Shown here: piece after piece, positions 12,006-25,009 of the stretch
How the letters are laid out: each line of letters starts with the position of its first letter
How positions within the stretch are numbered: position 1 is the stretch's first letter
Origin: Hysterangium stoloniferum
Lineage: Eukaryota; Basidiomycota; Agaricomycetes; Hysterangiales; Hysterangiaceae
Length of the DNA: 64,000 nt
Assembly (NCBI GenBank): GCA_015178975.1
Contig: WHVD01000001.1
Span: forward strand, 1,612,001 to 1,676,000
Direction: 5' to 3'
Position numbers and translations under genes: made by a program
Notes under the pieces: model-generated
What the model saw: the letters and a program-made list of their open reading frames with translations, nothing else
What the model was told of the DNA's origin: nothing
Databases searched by the model: none

Positions 12006-15000
12006 ATGTCGAATACTTTATACACTTCATATGCTCATGTGTACTACTCGTTCAAAGAGTCGGATAGCAACCACAGAGCCCTTAACAATGTTGACGGTTT
12101 TGCACCGCGATTACGCAATGCTTGTCAAAAAGCGTAAGTGGCTCCCATCTTCCCAACTTCATATGTTAACCAACTTTGTACATTAAGGCTTCACGACGCT
12201 CAGAGCCACGGAAGAATATCTCGTGAGAATGCAGAGGATATTGATGCCTTAAAATTGGAGAGGGACACATGGGATTTGTTGCAGAACATGTACGGGTGAG
12301 TTGGCCCAGTTCGTAGTCCACTCCATTTTGGACCTTCATTTAATTGCTATCTAGTGCTAGGAAGGCAGTTAGATCCGACCTAAAATCTCCGAATGAACTA
12401 CTACAGGAGAATCCATATGTCACGCCGAACACGCTCGTTAACCACCTCGTCCACAATTCACCCGCCCTCACTGAACTTCTCGTTACGCGCGAATGGCTAC
12501 AAGACAACGCGCCATCGCCACAGATAATTGAAAGCGCCACTGCGTACCGAAACTTCACGCGTCTAAGTATGATCCATAATCAACGGTTAGGCGAAGGTGG
12601 GGCACGTGTAAACCTGGTCAAGGAGTTGGACCCAGATGTCTTGATTCGAGAATCAGGGAGTGTAATTGCTGCAGAGGATGCCGTGAGTACAAGATGTTTA
12701 TGTTATGTGACATAATTTGATATCAAGCGTTGTTTCCTCTAGGCGTACGAAAAAGCTTTAGCGCATTCCTTATACACCTATATTCGTGCCGGTCAGAGTG
12801 ATCATGCCATGGATGTATGTCGATCCGCTCATAGACCATGGCTCGCCGCTGTATTGCAAGGTTACAAGTTGTACGATTGGACAGCGATTTGTACGTATTG
12901 TATTTATTTCTTGTTGACCGAACTTTTACCTTTGTTCCCAGCCAAGGAAGATGATGCAATGTATGATGATTCGGTGGCAGAGGTGACAGGAAATAAGCGA
13001 CGACGGTTATGGAAAAAGTCGTGTACAGCTGCCGCTCTTGACGTGAGGGAGATTCCAAATCCAACTCAGTATCTATCATATTTAACGGACCTACAGAACC
13101 ATATGCCCATTCCCGAACGTATTTTGAACGCCGCCTTAGCCCCTTCCAGGAAAACTCTAGGGGTTTTGGTAAAAGAAGCCTGCAAGACATGGGAAGACCA
13201 CCTTTGGGCTCGTGTTGCTACTCTACTCGAAGAAAAGGTGTCTGAGGGCCTGATTCTCCTTGGGCCAAACTTCTGGGAGCGAAATGGGAAGGGGGTCCAT
13301 GAAGCTAATGTTATCTCAAAGGACGGCAATTTCGAGGGTGGGACAATCGATGAAACGAGAGAAGTGTTGAGTAAAATGGCAGATTTGAACGTTGAAGAAG
13401 GGTGGGTCAAACAAAATATCTGCAATGTATCTACTGACATACCCTAAGACCAGGGGCTGGTGATCCCTTCCACGTGACTCAATTACGAGTGATTTTGGAC
13501 CAAGCAGATTCATTACTCGAGGACTTTGCCGTTTACCTGGGCTCACCGGAACTGCCCCGCAATTCTTACGAGTAAGTATTGCACTATTTGTGTTGTTTCC
13601 GCTTTCCTGAAAGATGCACACAAAGATATACACGCCTCACGCGTTTTTTTGCCCATCTTTGCCTATTTTTTAACCACATCGATGTCCCTATATCCCCCTT
13701 AGCTTCTCAAAAGATTTTAGAAGCCTATGTGACCGTCCTCGAGGTTGATAATCACTATTTCTTTCAATTTACATTCCTACTCACTTTCACACTCTGGAAA
13801 TAGCAACAAGGCCAAACCGATTTAATCGCTCAATACGTTGCAGCCCTCGGTGACAATGCCGTCAGCCGTTATGCCCTATTTTTGGCAGAAATCCCCGTCT
13901 CGGCTTCATTTCACGAGCGACGGGATACCCTATTCCGCGCTCAAGAGTTCGGTTTGAATGTGGCGCATGTGGCCCTCAGTACCGCCGATATATGCATCGA
14001 GCGAGCGTTCAAGGTTATTAGGATATGTCATACCATGTAGTACTATTGAACTTACTGATGTTGCTCCTTCAGGCCCTTCCCAAGCCTTCCACTCCATACC
14101 CTTTCATTGCCTCAGATCCCAAGCAGCTGACAGATTCTGAAAGCGCCCTAATTAACTCAATCGATTGGCTTGGATTCCAAGAAGAGACGTACCGTACCGC
14201 TGTCGTACGGTATAACTCGGTAATACGGTATTTTCTCTGTGAGTCATCTTTCGTTTTTTCCTTTTTCCTTTTTTGGCTAATGCCCGCATAAGGCACCGGA
14301 AATTTGCACGCGTGTCACGAGCTGCGAGAGCGTCGACCTGTAGTTTTACGTGACGATCCCCCTGGCGAGTCGACGGACCGTTATGAATACCTTCATTTGG
14401 AGCGATTCTTTATCGCCTGGGCGGCCCTTGGACTGGCTACGCATTACGCTACAGAACTCACTCGTCCGACGTCGAATGCCCAGTCTCGCCAAGGAGACAC
14501 AGAGAGATACGGGGCCTCGTTGCGAAAAGCTCGTGAACAGATTTTGGACTTACTCACCAATAGCTGGCTTCAAACAGAGCAAATTACCGAAGACATCGGT
14601 ATGTATCTCATTAATGAGTGTTTTTTCTTACGGCTGATGGTAGTTGGTAGATAATATTAGGTCAGCGGAGTTGATGAGAATTAGGGAGATGTATGTGCCT
14701 GAACTCATCATCCGGCTTCATCGAGCACTCTATGAGTCGCGTCGTTTGGTTCCTCAGTAAGTTTTCTTATCTTATATTTCCGTTGTCCTGCTTCCAATCT
14801 GAAAAAAAAAACAATCAAATTATAGCCATATTAAGTCTGCGCTTCTTCTGGCAAACACCGTCTCCGACTCCCGTTTCGAACTCTACGAGGCATTTCAGAA
14901 TCCTCACGGCAACCGGTTAGGTGAATACCTCCAGAACATTAAAGAAGCGGTCTTAGGAAGTTTAGAAAATGGCGGATCCGATCCATTCCGAGTGGTAGCA

Positions 15001-15006
15001 GCTTAA
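12006..15006 (+). CDS. NUP84: Nuclear pore protein Nup107/Nup84
   Basis: Thirteen in-phase exons: 12006-12133, 12188-12295, 12355-12682, 12743-12890, 12942-13042, 13097-13401, 13449-13571, 13614-13743, 13804-14013, 14073-14238, 14293-14598, 14666-14756, 14826-15006; 774 aa, near the family's usual length. Recognised by YEKALAHSLYTYIRAGQSD, AHRPWLAAVLQGYKLYDWTA, GNKRRRLWKKSCTAAALD, RILNAALAPS and CKTWEDHLWARV. The C-terminal half is alpha-helical (DNAVSRYALFLAEIP, YLHLERFFIAWAALGLA, YVPELIIRLHRALYESRRLV). Family knowledge: this is a helical-repeat scaffold subunit of the Y-complex (Nup107-160/Nup84) on both faces of the pore, needed for pore assembly and mRNA export. It ends FRVVAA at TAA 15004-15006. 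The intron at 13043-13096 has no stop and is a multiple of three, so retention would add 18 residues. No damage seen. Confidence 0.93.
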
Positions 15007-16209
15007 AATGAATCACGTTGACCCCGGCTACATGGCTTAAATCGTTTGCCTTTTAAACCTTTGAATGTTCCGCGAATTAAATACATTTACGATGACTCAC
15101 AGAGACATAATTGGAAGTTTGAAATCCCACTGAGAGCTACATAATAATGTGAATATTTATTATAGATTTCTTATTATCAGTAATGGTTTACAGGTGGGCA
15201 CGGGACTTGGATACTTACAGTGTACCTATACCAGTGGTCCTGCGAAGTGACGTTTAGTGTTACTGGTGAGAAAGTCCGCTGGCATATGCCTCCTTTTGGG
15301 CTATCCCCTACTTTTTTCCTTTCAATAGTGTATCAGAGTAAATCTCAAATAATGATTTTAAAAATTGTGAAATTGTCACGCGACCAGAGGCCAGACTGCA
15401 TGGCTGGGACGGATGGATAGACCGTATGGTTAGAAAATACTCAGGCATGTCTATATGACAAATTTAATTAATCTGACTGCAATGATTAAAGAGTCAGCAA
15501 GATAACTGATTAATAAGACTACCTTCCGGACTTGTGCTCTGCACTGCAGCCTAGATCGCGCTTATCAAGCGCATTGTTCACTCGATAGGCGCCCTGTATG
15601 GCGCTTATATAGTAGTGCTCTAACTTTGTAATCGTTCGCGGAGGTTTGGCATTGTCATCCGCTGTCCGCGCTAAACTCGTTGGGGATGTCAGGGTTAGCG
15701 GACTTCCCCATTCTGTCGTTTGAGAGTTAACCCGATTTCCAAGTCACATATGATACGACTGCACATTAGTATACTAATATTTGTACTGTGCTGTGTGTGG
15801 AGGCTACACTGGGCATACATGACCTACCTTAGCCTTTGGAAACGATCGTGTAATTAATTTAAATTATTATCTTATGTAAGCGTCTCGGGTGATTTTCCGT
15901 GCTGGTGGCGTGATTTTTCGTCGAGTAGTAAGCGTATCTCGCAATTCCGACGCATAATTCATTGTCTTCTGGAAACCCCGCTGACAACATCGGGTTTTCC
16001 CCGGAGTCTCGAGAGTTTTCGGGTTTTCGATAAGTAGTTCGAAACCGACCATTGACGCAGTTTCAAAGTAAGCCCTAGTCTGATATAAGCCTGCTTTACT
16101 TTCGTCTTCATACCACCCCCCCGTAGCAGATCTAACCAGACCTCACTTTCATTCCCATTCGACGTCCTCCATATTACTCCTCTCGTACAGTGGCTCTCAT
16201 ACCAACCTA
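15007..16209. other. No recognisable gene
   Basis: Intergenic; contains the likely promoter of the downstream dioxygenase gene but no clear box could be assigned. Confidence 0.5.
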
Positions 16210-17678
16210 ATGGCACCTGCGCCTTTTTCTCTCTTGGGCTCATTGTCAGAATTCGAGTCTCGTGATGAGACCACTGCTATCGGCACTGTGTTCCCAAACC
16301 CTGATACACAGCTAGCGGATATCCTCACTCGTACAGACTCTGATAGATTGCTGCGCGACCTCGCAATTCTCGTGTCTCATCGGGGAGTGGTCTTTTTCAA
16401 AAATCAAATCTTGTCACCCAGGCAGCTGAAGGAAGTCGGGAGACGACTAGGAGAACTTTCTGGTAAACCCAAATCAAGCACATTGCATAAACACCCGATC
16501 TCCGAGGATACGCCAGAACTAGGTGCAGATATCTCTGTCATATCTTCTGACGGGTATGTATTATAAGTAAATCTGTCCCTCGGCCAAGCGCACCAATATT
16601 ATGAAACAGGGGCATCTCTCGTGCAGACTATGTGAATGGCAGCCGAGCGAGCAATGGATGGCATACCGATATCACATTTGAACACGTTCCTGCAGACTAC
16701 ACGGTAAGCATTCGTTTTACACAATTTACCAAAATTTATTTTTTTAACAGCTTCTGCGCATGCATACCCTTCCAACTGGTACGTTCGATTTGTCACAAAG
16801 CGAACCAATCTGTCTGATCCCTAGTTACGTTTTAGTTGGAGGTGATACCCTGGTAAGTTAATATGTCCTTGTCATAAGATGTAACTGACTTCTTTTTACT
16901 TAATAGTGGGCAAGGTATGGATACACGATGGTCAATTGACATCTGCTTATATACGGCTATAGCGGTTACGCAGCTTATGACCGTCTCTCTCCGGCCCTTC
17001 GAACCTTCTTAGAAAGCCTTACCGCCATTCACAATGCAGACTTTTTTATTCACGTACGTCCACTTCATAACGTTGAGTCCCTGATTTTTACACAAATAAT
17101 CCAGTACGCAATGCGAGAGGGATTGACCATTCAAGACCTTAGAGGCTCTCCTGAAAATACTGGATCAGATTTGACAGCTATACAGTGAGTCAAGGTTGGG
17201 CTATGTGAATTTCGTGCTTTAATGTCCGTGAGATAGCCCTGTTATCAGAACGAACCCTGTTACCGGTTTCAAGTCTTTGTTTGTCAACAAGACGTATGTA
17301 GTTTGTATAATGCGCGCCTTGAGACACGATTTTCAGCGGTTGACTCTTCAGATTTACCAAGCGGATCGTGGAATTACAGCCCGAGGAATCGGATGTTCTC
17401 CTGGACTTCCTTTTCCGTCACATCTCCGAGAACCATGATATGCAGGTGCGATACCGTTGGGATCTCAATGATGTTGCTATTTGGGATAACCGCAGCACGT
17501 ACCACACCGCAACGTGAGCATGTCTAAGTATTTCTTGCTAATCATTGTGCTGACAAATTACAGTAATGATTATGGCAACGATCGAAGGAGTGGTGATCGC
17601 GTGGTCAGCATTGGCGAGAAGCCCTTCTTCGATCCAAAATCCCGTTCTAGACGAGAAGCTCTAAATTTGCCGTATTAA
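16210..17678 (+). CDS. TauD/TfdA-family 2-oxoglutarate/Fe(II) dioxygenase
   Basis: Ten in-phase exons: 16210-16553, 16610-16703, 16751-16778, 16836-16852, 16907-16914, 16963-17053, 17105-17184, 17237-17293, 17352-17513, 17564-17678 (331 aa). The iron ligands are visible: HxD at about residues 133-135 (SNGWHTDITFE) and the distal His in NRSTYHTAT (about residue 291), followed by an Arg (about 306) in SGDRVVSIG placed to bind the 2-oxoglutarate carboxylate. Other family landmarks are GVVFFKNQ, TVGGDTLWASGYAAYDRLSP and HPVIRTNPVTGFKSLFVN. Relatives oxidise taurine or other sulfonates, releasing sulfite as a sulfur source, but others act on unrelated substrates, so the substrate is unknown. Exon 5 is only 8 nt; without it the conserved WASGY block cannot be formed. 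Confidence 0.92.
16907..16914 (+). other. 8-nt microexon of the dioxygenase gene
   Basis: TGGGCAAG between AG at 16905-16906 and GT at 16915-16916. It supplies Trp-Ala and the first two bases of Ser in WASGY. Reading on instead meets an in-frame TGA within 12 codons. Confidence 0.8.
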
Positions 17679-19270
17679 CGACTTCTTCTTCTCACCCTGC
17701 TTTGCTCCAATTTTTCTGTTCATTTTTTTTGCAATACCTCGCTTTCACATATCACATTCATATTACACTTGTGTTATCAAGTGCCTGTCTCAAGAGCAAA
17801 AGCTCTTCGTCTTACCTAACTACTGGAGACATTCAATGGTCACATGACTCGTGATGTCGCCATCGTGTGTATATAAAGCTCTGAATCACACCATATCCCA
17901 AGAGAATCGATCGTTGATTGTGCCACCGTTTATTGTGAAAAACAAACAATAATTGACCCTGTCTCGAGGTAACCACTAGCGCCGTTCATGCCTCTTGTTA
18001 ATGTTAACTTATCAGGCGGCTTTCTAGTTTTAGCTGGATGAATAATAGTGTCCGTCGGATTTCTCTCTATCTCTATACTTTATTGAATTTCCAGGAAAAA
18101 TACATTGTATACAGTATACTTACTCGTTTCAATTTTTTTTTCTTTTGCTCAAGCTTTGCTCAGGGCGAGGTGTCAAAGTGGCTTTCACGTTCAACGCGTG
18201 GCGCTTGCGTTGTATGTTTGGCCGCACTTTGCGGGGGACATTCCCCTGTCAGCCCGCCCTTCTGAGGCGCGCGGATCGATCCTAGGCTTGGCCTCAAACA
18301 GATGCCACAATAATCCACTTCCCATAGACTTTGAGCCGGTCTTCGACTCAGTGCTGCGCATCCAAGATTGTTATTTTCAGGCGCTTCAAATATGCGCAGC
18401 TATTATCGCTATTTACATAAGGCGGTGATGGAGGCGATAGAAAAAGCCTTATTGGTGGCAATAACAGCTATGGAATGGAGGCATCTGTGTGTCGACGAGT
18501 GTTGTGCTCCTGGACTGCAGGGTGGCCGCTCATGGAGGAAGACCACAGTGAATGCAAGATGATTCTTGTTGACCCCGACTAATAATTATCTCATATTCAT
18601 CTGCTCAACTGGGGGGGCATTCATAAATCAGCGCCAGAGCCTGAATAATTTTGATACACTCCCCGTAGCACAATAGACCACCGTCGACCGAATCTGATCA
18701 GCGTAGCTTCGATTCGGAGAGCGGCCTACCTGAAGCCACCCGCCCCCCTCGAATTCCACATGATCATCCGAGACCGAACAATGCCCTCAAAAAAAAGCAC
18801 CGTTATACTTCATTCACTTATAATATTTTTTCGGGTCACTGACCTTTAACGCCGTTCAGCTAAGGGAAAAGTATAAGAGCCAAGGGTTTAAACGTCCGGG
18901 TCCTGGCTCATATTCATCGCCATTAGCTATCCCAACTGATGTCCCTTCTGTGCCTCCCACAGGGTGCTGGGCAACGCCATGAAACTCTACATGCAGCCAA
19001 TGGAAAGTTGACCATCATGAGCGTGCCCTTCGTGAATTCCATCAGAGTTGGAGATATAAATCTTGTCTGAATGGCCGCCAATGCGTCTTCTTCGGCCTTT
19101 GCCCTGTCAAGATCCAAAAGGCTTCTCAAGATGCAGACGGTACATGATTGAACGTTTTCTCCAATATAAACTCAGCTGATACTATTTCCACCTGCTGCTT
19201 GACCTGCTGTTGTCGGAGACATGCACAACCGTATGTTTCATCAGCGCGATTAGGATGAGGTCACATTGCT
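17679..19270. other. No recognisable gene
   Basis: Open frames at 18038-18428 (+) and 18923-19129 (-) have no recognisable domains. The minus frame is even in composition and could be an exon, but I could not connect it to anything. Confidence 0.45.
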
Positions 19271-19590
19271 GGAATTTTGACGTCCAACGGGGTTGGAATC
19301 GATGATTTGATGGCAAACGATGGGGATGTATTATTGTGGGAAGTCATGTCGCGTCTGTAAGTTGGCAGCGCAGAGTTCCCATGTTGAACATTTTCTCTCT
19401 ACTACCGATTCATCCGCAGCTGCTGCCCTAACGCCAACGTCTGCTTTGATCTTTCGACCTTGTCGTTCAAACTTCGCACTGCTTGTGATATACTTCCCGG
19501 TGAAGAGATCACCATATATTACTGTCGCCTCTGCGAATATTCTGCCGACAGGCAAAAAAAAATTGTCCTGGACCTATTGAAACTTGAATT
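19271..19590 (+). pseudogene. SET-domain (SMYD-like) methyltransferase remnant
   Basis: Two blocks match the core of SET methyltransferases: GILTSNGVGIDDL near 19271, then SCCPNANVCFDLSTLSFKLR ... CDILPGEEITIYYC (about 19420-19525). The first corresponds to the region before, and the second to, the pseudoknot NHSCxPNA...GEEI.xY. The Asn-His of NHS is missing, the two blocks are separated by a possible intron, and no N-terminal or post-SET Cys cluster could be joined. The family methylates lysines on histones or other proteins. Most likely a gene fragment. Confidence 0.6.
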
Positions 19591-21272
19591 ATGTACGACG
19601 TTTGCGGGTGACACGACGACTTTCAATCCGATCCGTATCTGGTTGATCAAATTGTCGAGTCCGTTTGTGAAATGTATTCCCTGTTGGGACGAGAAGGGAT
19701 GTTTTGAACTCGAATCACATCCTCACCGCCGTTGTTGTGCAGGCTGAATTGATGGAACAATAGGAGTTGCAAGTCACAAATCACAGATAACGGGGTACAT
19801 ACTAAAAAGCATACTAGGTATGGGGAATTGCGTTAGGCACATGAAATGAATAGCAGTAGTGGCATAATTTTGTCAGAGGTATCAATGACAATCCTTACTG
19901 GATTATCGGCAATGCCTTGGGTACGGTTGTCACTCAACCTATTGTTACCATTATTAATGTCTCTTGCTTAAGCTCGTCTACGATCAGAAGATATTTTCCC
20001 CAGCTATTCCAAAATAGTGCCTTTTTTGTACACATGCTTATTCTGTCTTAGCTCGTATAGCTGATAAAGAAGCACAATAAGAAACTACATACTCGCTCAC
20101 CTGCATAGCTTCAATTAGGGTGGTATGTTTCTTTATATCGAGCAATCATCACATGTTATTTCATATGAAATTATGTTCGTTGCTATTTTTTATAATTTCA
20201 ACAATGTAGATAACATCAAGAACATGAAATATGCGGAAACCTGTTCAAGATCTCTAGCGTCGCTTTCTCCGATTTAGCACACCAGACAACTTCAAGTTCA
20301 CTCCTATATTCGATTTGACCAGTGAAACCGCTCATGATTGAACCGCAACAACCAATCCATTGAACATATTGCCATTTTTAGTTTGGCATATGTGGTCTTC
20401 AAGACTATTCAGTTTCGATGTACAGTGGGTAGTGGATGGCTTTAAAGGTTCATCGTGATTCCTTGTGTGTGTGTGACTTGCATGTGTGTATTGCAATATA
20501 GCATTCTTGATTATCCACCTGCTGTCTCATAAATAGTAATAGTAATGAATATAAGGTGTAATCATAACTGTGGCTGAATATAACGAGAAGCAATCAATTT
20601 ACAACTATTCCAGTTGCGCTACCTCAACAAATCCTGTGTTTCCCAACCGATAACGCTATTCCCGGGTTTCAGACGCCACCCACAAAAGGTTAGAGTCCCC
20701 CCCAGCAGACGGTAAATGTGAAATTATCAGACGGCGGTGTTGAAATATACGGCAGTTTTCTTGCGGGGGAAGGGGGTGACAAAGTCTTTTTTCATTATAA
20801 CTGGCTACTAAGCTACTGTAAAGTATCACATAGCGGAGTGCATTGAATTACTTGAATATACCACTTGCTAATATAGTATAACCTAAAAGAGCACAGCAAA
20901 ACCGCGAGCGTCCTTAACGGCCAACACAAATATCAATAAATACCACCAGGCGATTCACCTTCTAGCGATTGATAACATTTCCTTCAAATTAAGGTCTGAG
21001 GGTGAGCGGCTGGATTTTGGCCCCACAACTTTGAAGACAGCATATAGATGTGGACGGAAGAGAGCGCTCATGAAACGCGAAGAAGGCAATTTCGCATCTT
21101 GGGAGTTCAAAACTGTATTCACTTGTTCACTAAAATGGCGCCGGTCTTAAGCACTGGGATCGTGTCCCAACGTTCCAGGACGTCTATGACGTCCAGGAGC
21201 CTCTTGAAGACCGTTTGAAGATGCACTCCGTAATTTTGACACTACTGACTTCACTGTAGGAAGAGATTGCTG
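19591..21272. other. No recognisable gene
   Basis: AT-rich, stop-dense sequence in all frames. Nothing recognised. Confidence 0.5.
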
Positions 21273-21485
21273 TAATCCCGTCGTCAATTGGGATCACTGG
21301 CGGTCACACAAGTTAACAGGACCACGGTGTATTGTCCAGAGCAGAACAAGATACAGGCAAGTGCAGCATACGGTAAGATCTAAGGTCCTGAAAACTTCCC
21401 GGCTACTTATACCGTACAACACGGTGATTATGTAATCACGTAAAACTAAAGGGTCCGTGCGTAAGACTGGGGCACCAGGATTACA
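21273..21485 (+). mobile_element. Solo LTR, family 1, copy A
   Basis: 213 bp with perfect 8-bp inverted ends TGTAATCC / GGATTACA, flanked by the 5-bp direct repeat ATTGC (21268-21272 and 21486-21490). It matches a second copy at 29803-30056 along most of its length. TG...CA ends and a 5-bp target duplication with no internal region mark it as a solo LTR left by LTR-LTR recombination. Confidence 0.85.
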
Positions 21486-22272
21486 ATTGCACTTCATTTA
21501 AGCCCATAAGGAGCTTTCACTGGGACGTAGTGCAAACTGGAGCGACATCTAAGAGCACAGTATTTTTATTTTGTAAAAAAAAAAGGCACTTTTTTGAAGA
21601 GCGTGAATACACTGAGATAAAATCCCTTCTGAAGGAGCTTGTAGAAAGGTACATGAGGCACTTATATGAAGTTCCTGAAATGCTTGCAAACTCGACCGTC
21701 TACCTCTGCATCACAATGTAAATGGGTGAATGTAGCAGAGGGGGTATCAGCTATTTGTCATTGTCTTCGGGATCAACAAATACTGTGTGTGCTGTACCAC
21801 CATTGCGGTCAATAATGAACCAAACCTGGGCACGCTCAACTCAACCCACAACACATTCAATTGTCTGAAGATCAATGTAAATAACTGTGGACATCCTTTT
21901 GTATGATGTCACTTCAATGGTGGCGTCTTTGCCATTGGTGATGCAGGGTTTCACGCATGCTAGAAGGGTTCGACAGGCATGCTGGACATTGAGTTCTTGC
22001 GATCGAGGGAGCTTAAAATCCAGAATATACTGTAGCTGGCCATAGAACACTTGACGGATCTCGGCTGGTTCGTGGGCACCACAAGTTCATACTGTGCTTT
22101 TGTGTCAGTAGATATTAAAAATATAAGAGTGTAAATGATGACTGACTCATACAAAAGATGAATCACGAATCTTCGAGGATTGGGCCAACGTCACAGCACT
22201 GCTAGATCGGATACAGTCATTATTGCTTCCCAGATGAACTTTGCCCCACCGATTCATGTGGGCAGGGAGAAT

Positions 22273-24881
22273 TTAAAATATATCCTTCCATTGGCATCTG
22301 TAGACAGCTGCAAAGTATTTTGATATACGTCTCCGCTCAGTTGTGTAAGGCTTATATTGCAGGTTTCGAGGGGGTTTCAGAATGTATTCTTCATCTGAAT
22401 AAAATGTTGGATATTCAGGGTGAACTAACTTGAGAAAGACTGCAACATAACACTCACATCCTTTGTATGTTTTTCCAAACCACATTTGGGCACCATCCAC
22501 TGCATCTGTTGACAGATGATTCCATACAACTGAATATTGAGTTTTAATCTGAGATAACTGAGCTGTTCTCTTGATATATTGTGATAGTGTAGCATAAGGA
22601 TGGAGGTGTGAAGTGATTCATGCACCAAGCATCCCGCAAAAACGCTCCATAGGGAAGGCCCATGCAGTCCATGCAGGTCCAGCAAGTCAGATATATGCAA
22701 CAATGTGCAGCAATGCATGCAAGTTGAACGTGCAAGCAGGTAGATGATCTTCCTCGTATTTGTAATACCAGCTGAAAAAGACATATTAGTTACACTCAGG
22801 CAAAAATTAAATATGGGACTACCGTTCATACTGCTCAACCCACTTAATAATATTTTCTTCAAGACTATCCAGCTCTTCAGTAGTGATTGACAATTGAATT
22901 GTCTGCTTGATGATGTCCACCAGGAGGAGAAAATGTGTATAGTACTTTGGTTTCGGGAAGCGATACTGGAGGAGTGGGGGGGCAAGATAGATTGCCCAAA
23001 AAGACCAAAATTCAGCTTTATAGCTTGACTGGGTGATGTCGGGCATTGCTCCAATGAATTGTGAGGGAATGGTGTGGTAAGCAGCAGCCGTTTCAACCCC
23101 AATCTGGGTCCAAATATGGGGGGCAATTCAGTATCCAAGATCACTGGGTTCTTGGAAGATTCCAATTCCAGTCCAGTGTTTGCTCATCATGGGAAGTATG
23201 TTCTCAAATAATAAATGCATGATATCATGGGGAAATGATTGTGGGAAGTGGAGGGATGGTATCTCTAGAACTGTTGAATGGCCATTAATGCTGTAGAGCA
23301 TGTGGAGATCATCATGCTGAGTAACAGTTGTAGCATTAGCAATTTGTTCTAGTTGTTTGGTGAGATTTTTGAAAGTACGGGAGGGAAGATTCCAGGGATC
23401 CCAACCATCATTGTCATTATTAGCAGATAGAGGTGCATGCAATGGGACATAGTAAACTCTGTTTGCATTATGAGTCATCTTCATCCCAGAGATAAGGCAG
23501 AAGTGGCAGGGACGGAAACCATTATGGCCTTTAAGACAGAGAAGCTTTGACATTGCAGGAAGATCACCAAACACAGTGATTGGATATGCATTCTTCAATG
23601 AAAGGAATGAAGAACGAGTCAAGGGATTTGGGGGAGTGGGGACCAGGGATTACACCTAAGGGGATAAGGTTTTCTGTGCACATTTGGATGGTGGGAGGTA
23701 GATTGTAGTTAATAAGGATAATTGGCCATGCAGAGTTACTTTTATTCTTCCCCTTGGCCGGTCAAATTGTGAATATCTATGGATATATGTTAAGGGTTGT
23801 AATTACAGCAAATACATGTGATAAATATACCTGAAAGCCATCTGTTGAGACACCAAGTGCAATGTCTCTTTGTCCCTCGAAGAATTTAAACCCCATTCTT
23901 ACTCCCTTGACAATCACATATTCCTCACATAATGCCCAGTAATTTTCACTGTCAAACACATCATTAACCTGTCCATCTATAAAGGTGTAGTTGTGTCGAT
24001 AGTTCATCTGTTGGACCATATCTGTCACTCGAAATATCCTTGTAGATGTGGAATCAGGGGCAGATATGAGAAGCGAGTAATTGGTTTGCCATTGTTGTGA
24101 AAGCAGTGTGCATCACAAAAGTCACATGTATCACGATCAGCCCGTTCACCACTGAATAAACAGCAAGAGTTAATACACATATCTATCAAAATTGGCTTGA
24201 CATTGGACAGAAAGTCTATGCATCGTTGTATGAGATATTCTGTGTTGAGATTGAGCTTATGACGAAAGAATTGTCTATTTATAGAATGTTTGTCTTGAGA
24301 TGCCTGATCTGTCCACACGGAGTGCAAACACACTGATATTGTCTAAATCCTCATCTGTGATCTCTTCTGAGCCTGTGGCAGGTGTGCATAAGCTAAATAT
24401 TATGATTAAATCTGGGCTTACGCAGGTTATGGAGTAGCTGTTGCCATTCATCTCCAAAACGTTCCTCAAGTACTTTCACCAGATCATCCATTGTCACTTC
24501 ATCATCAAATATTTCACTTTCATCATCACTATCCTCTATCTCACAACTGGAGACAGTTCCATTATCTCCTGGAGAATCCTCATTCATATTAGCATCTACG
24601 TCTGATAGGATCCCACCATCTTGCTCGTGTTCATGCCTTGAATAAGTGGGACTCATTATTTCAAAACCTAGATCTGCTTCATCTTGCATATAGGGAATGT
24701 TCCTATCCTTGGTGGTAGGTTTCCTACTGGCACAGCTACTAGCTGATGTCTCTGAGTCAGATGAACTTCCTGATATGCATGCTGCTTGTCTTTCAGCTAT
24801 TTGGCGATGTTGTCGGCGTTGTTGACTACTAAGTTTTTTTGTGCAAATTGATTGACACAAGCAAAGCTCAGGCTCGGACAT
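22273..24881 (-). pseudogene. Plavaka transposase, broken
   Basis: Blocks on the minus strand follow the usual Plavaka order. A Cys-containing N-terminus and acidic linker (MSEPELCLCQSICTKK, 24881) lead to GVSTDGFQ, WPIILINYNLPPTIQM, IPLGVIPGPHSPKSLDSFF, YPITVFGDLPAMSKL and LKGHNGFRPCHFC. Then come LHFPQSFPHDIMHLLFENIL, YKAEFWSFWAIYLAPPLLQY, FPMERFCGMLG and HPYATLSQYIKRTAQLSQIK. Damage: about 25 residues are missing with a frame change between the SFFIPFIEE and AYPITVFGD blocks (about 23600), another shift follows near 23140, and TGA stops lie at 22689-22687 and 22620-22618. Intact relatives carry an RNase H-fold DDE catalytic core that cuts and pastes the element. This copy cannot encode an active enzyme. 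Confidence 0.88.
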
Positions 24882-25009
24882 GCTGGTTACTTTAGCAGCT
24901 CACACATCAAATTCCTAAGTCAGTTCAAGCTCCAATGGTAGGGTCCTTTCTTCCCACTACGACATACATATATATTACTACCTTGTGCCCACAACTTCTC
25001 AATAGTGAC

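Noticed and set aside
12723-13190. 155-codon minus frame opposite Nup107
   Set aside because: Shadow of Nup107 exons 4-6; no motif of its own.
18165-18300. Possible tRNA (GAGGTGTCAAAGTGGC ... GGATCGATCC)
   Set aside because: B-box-like end but no matching acceptor stem or A-box; cannot fold as a cloverleaf.
22425-23165. 246-codon minus frame inside the Plavaka transposase
   Set aside because: It is the wrong frame of the transposase; the recognisable Plavaka residues are read in the neighbouring frame.
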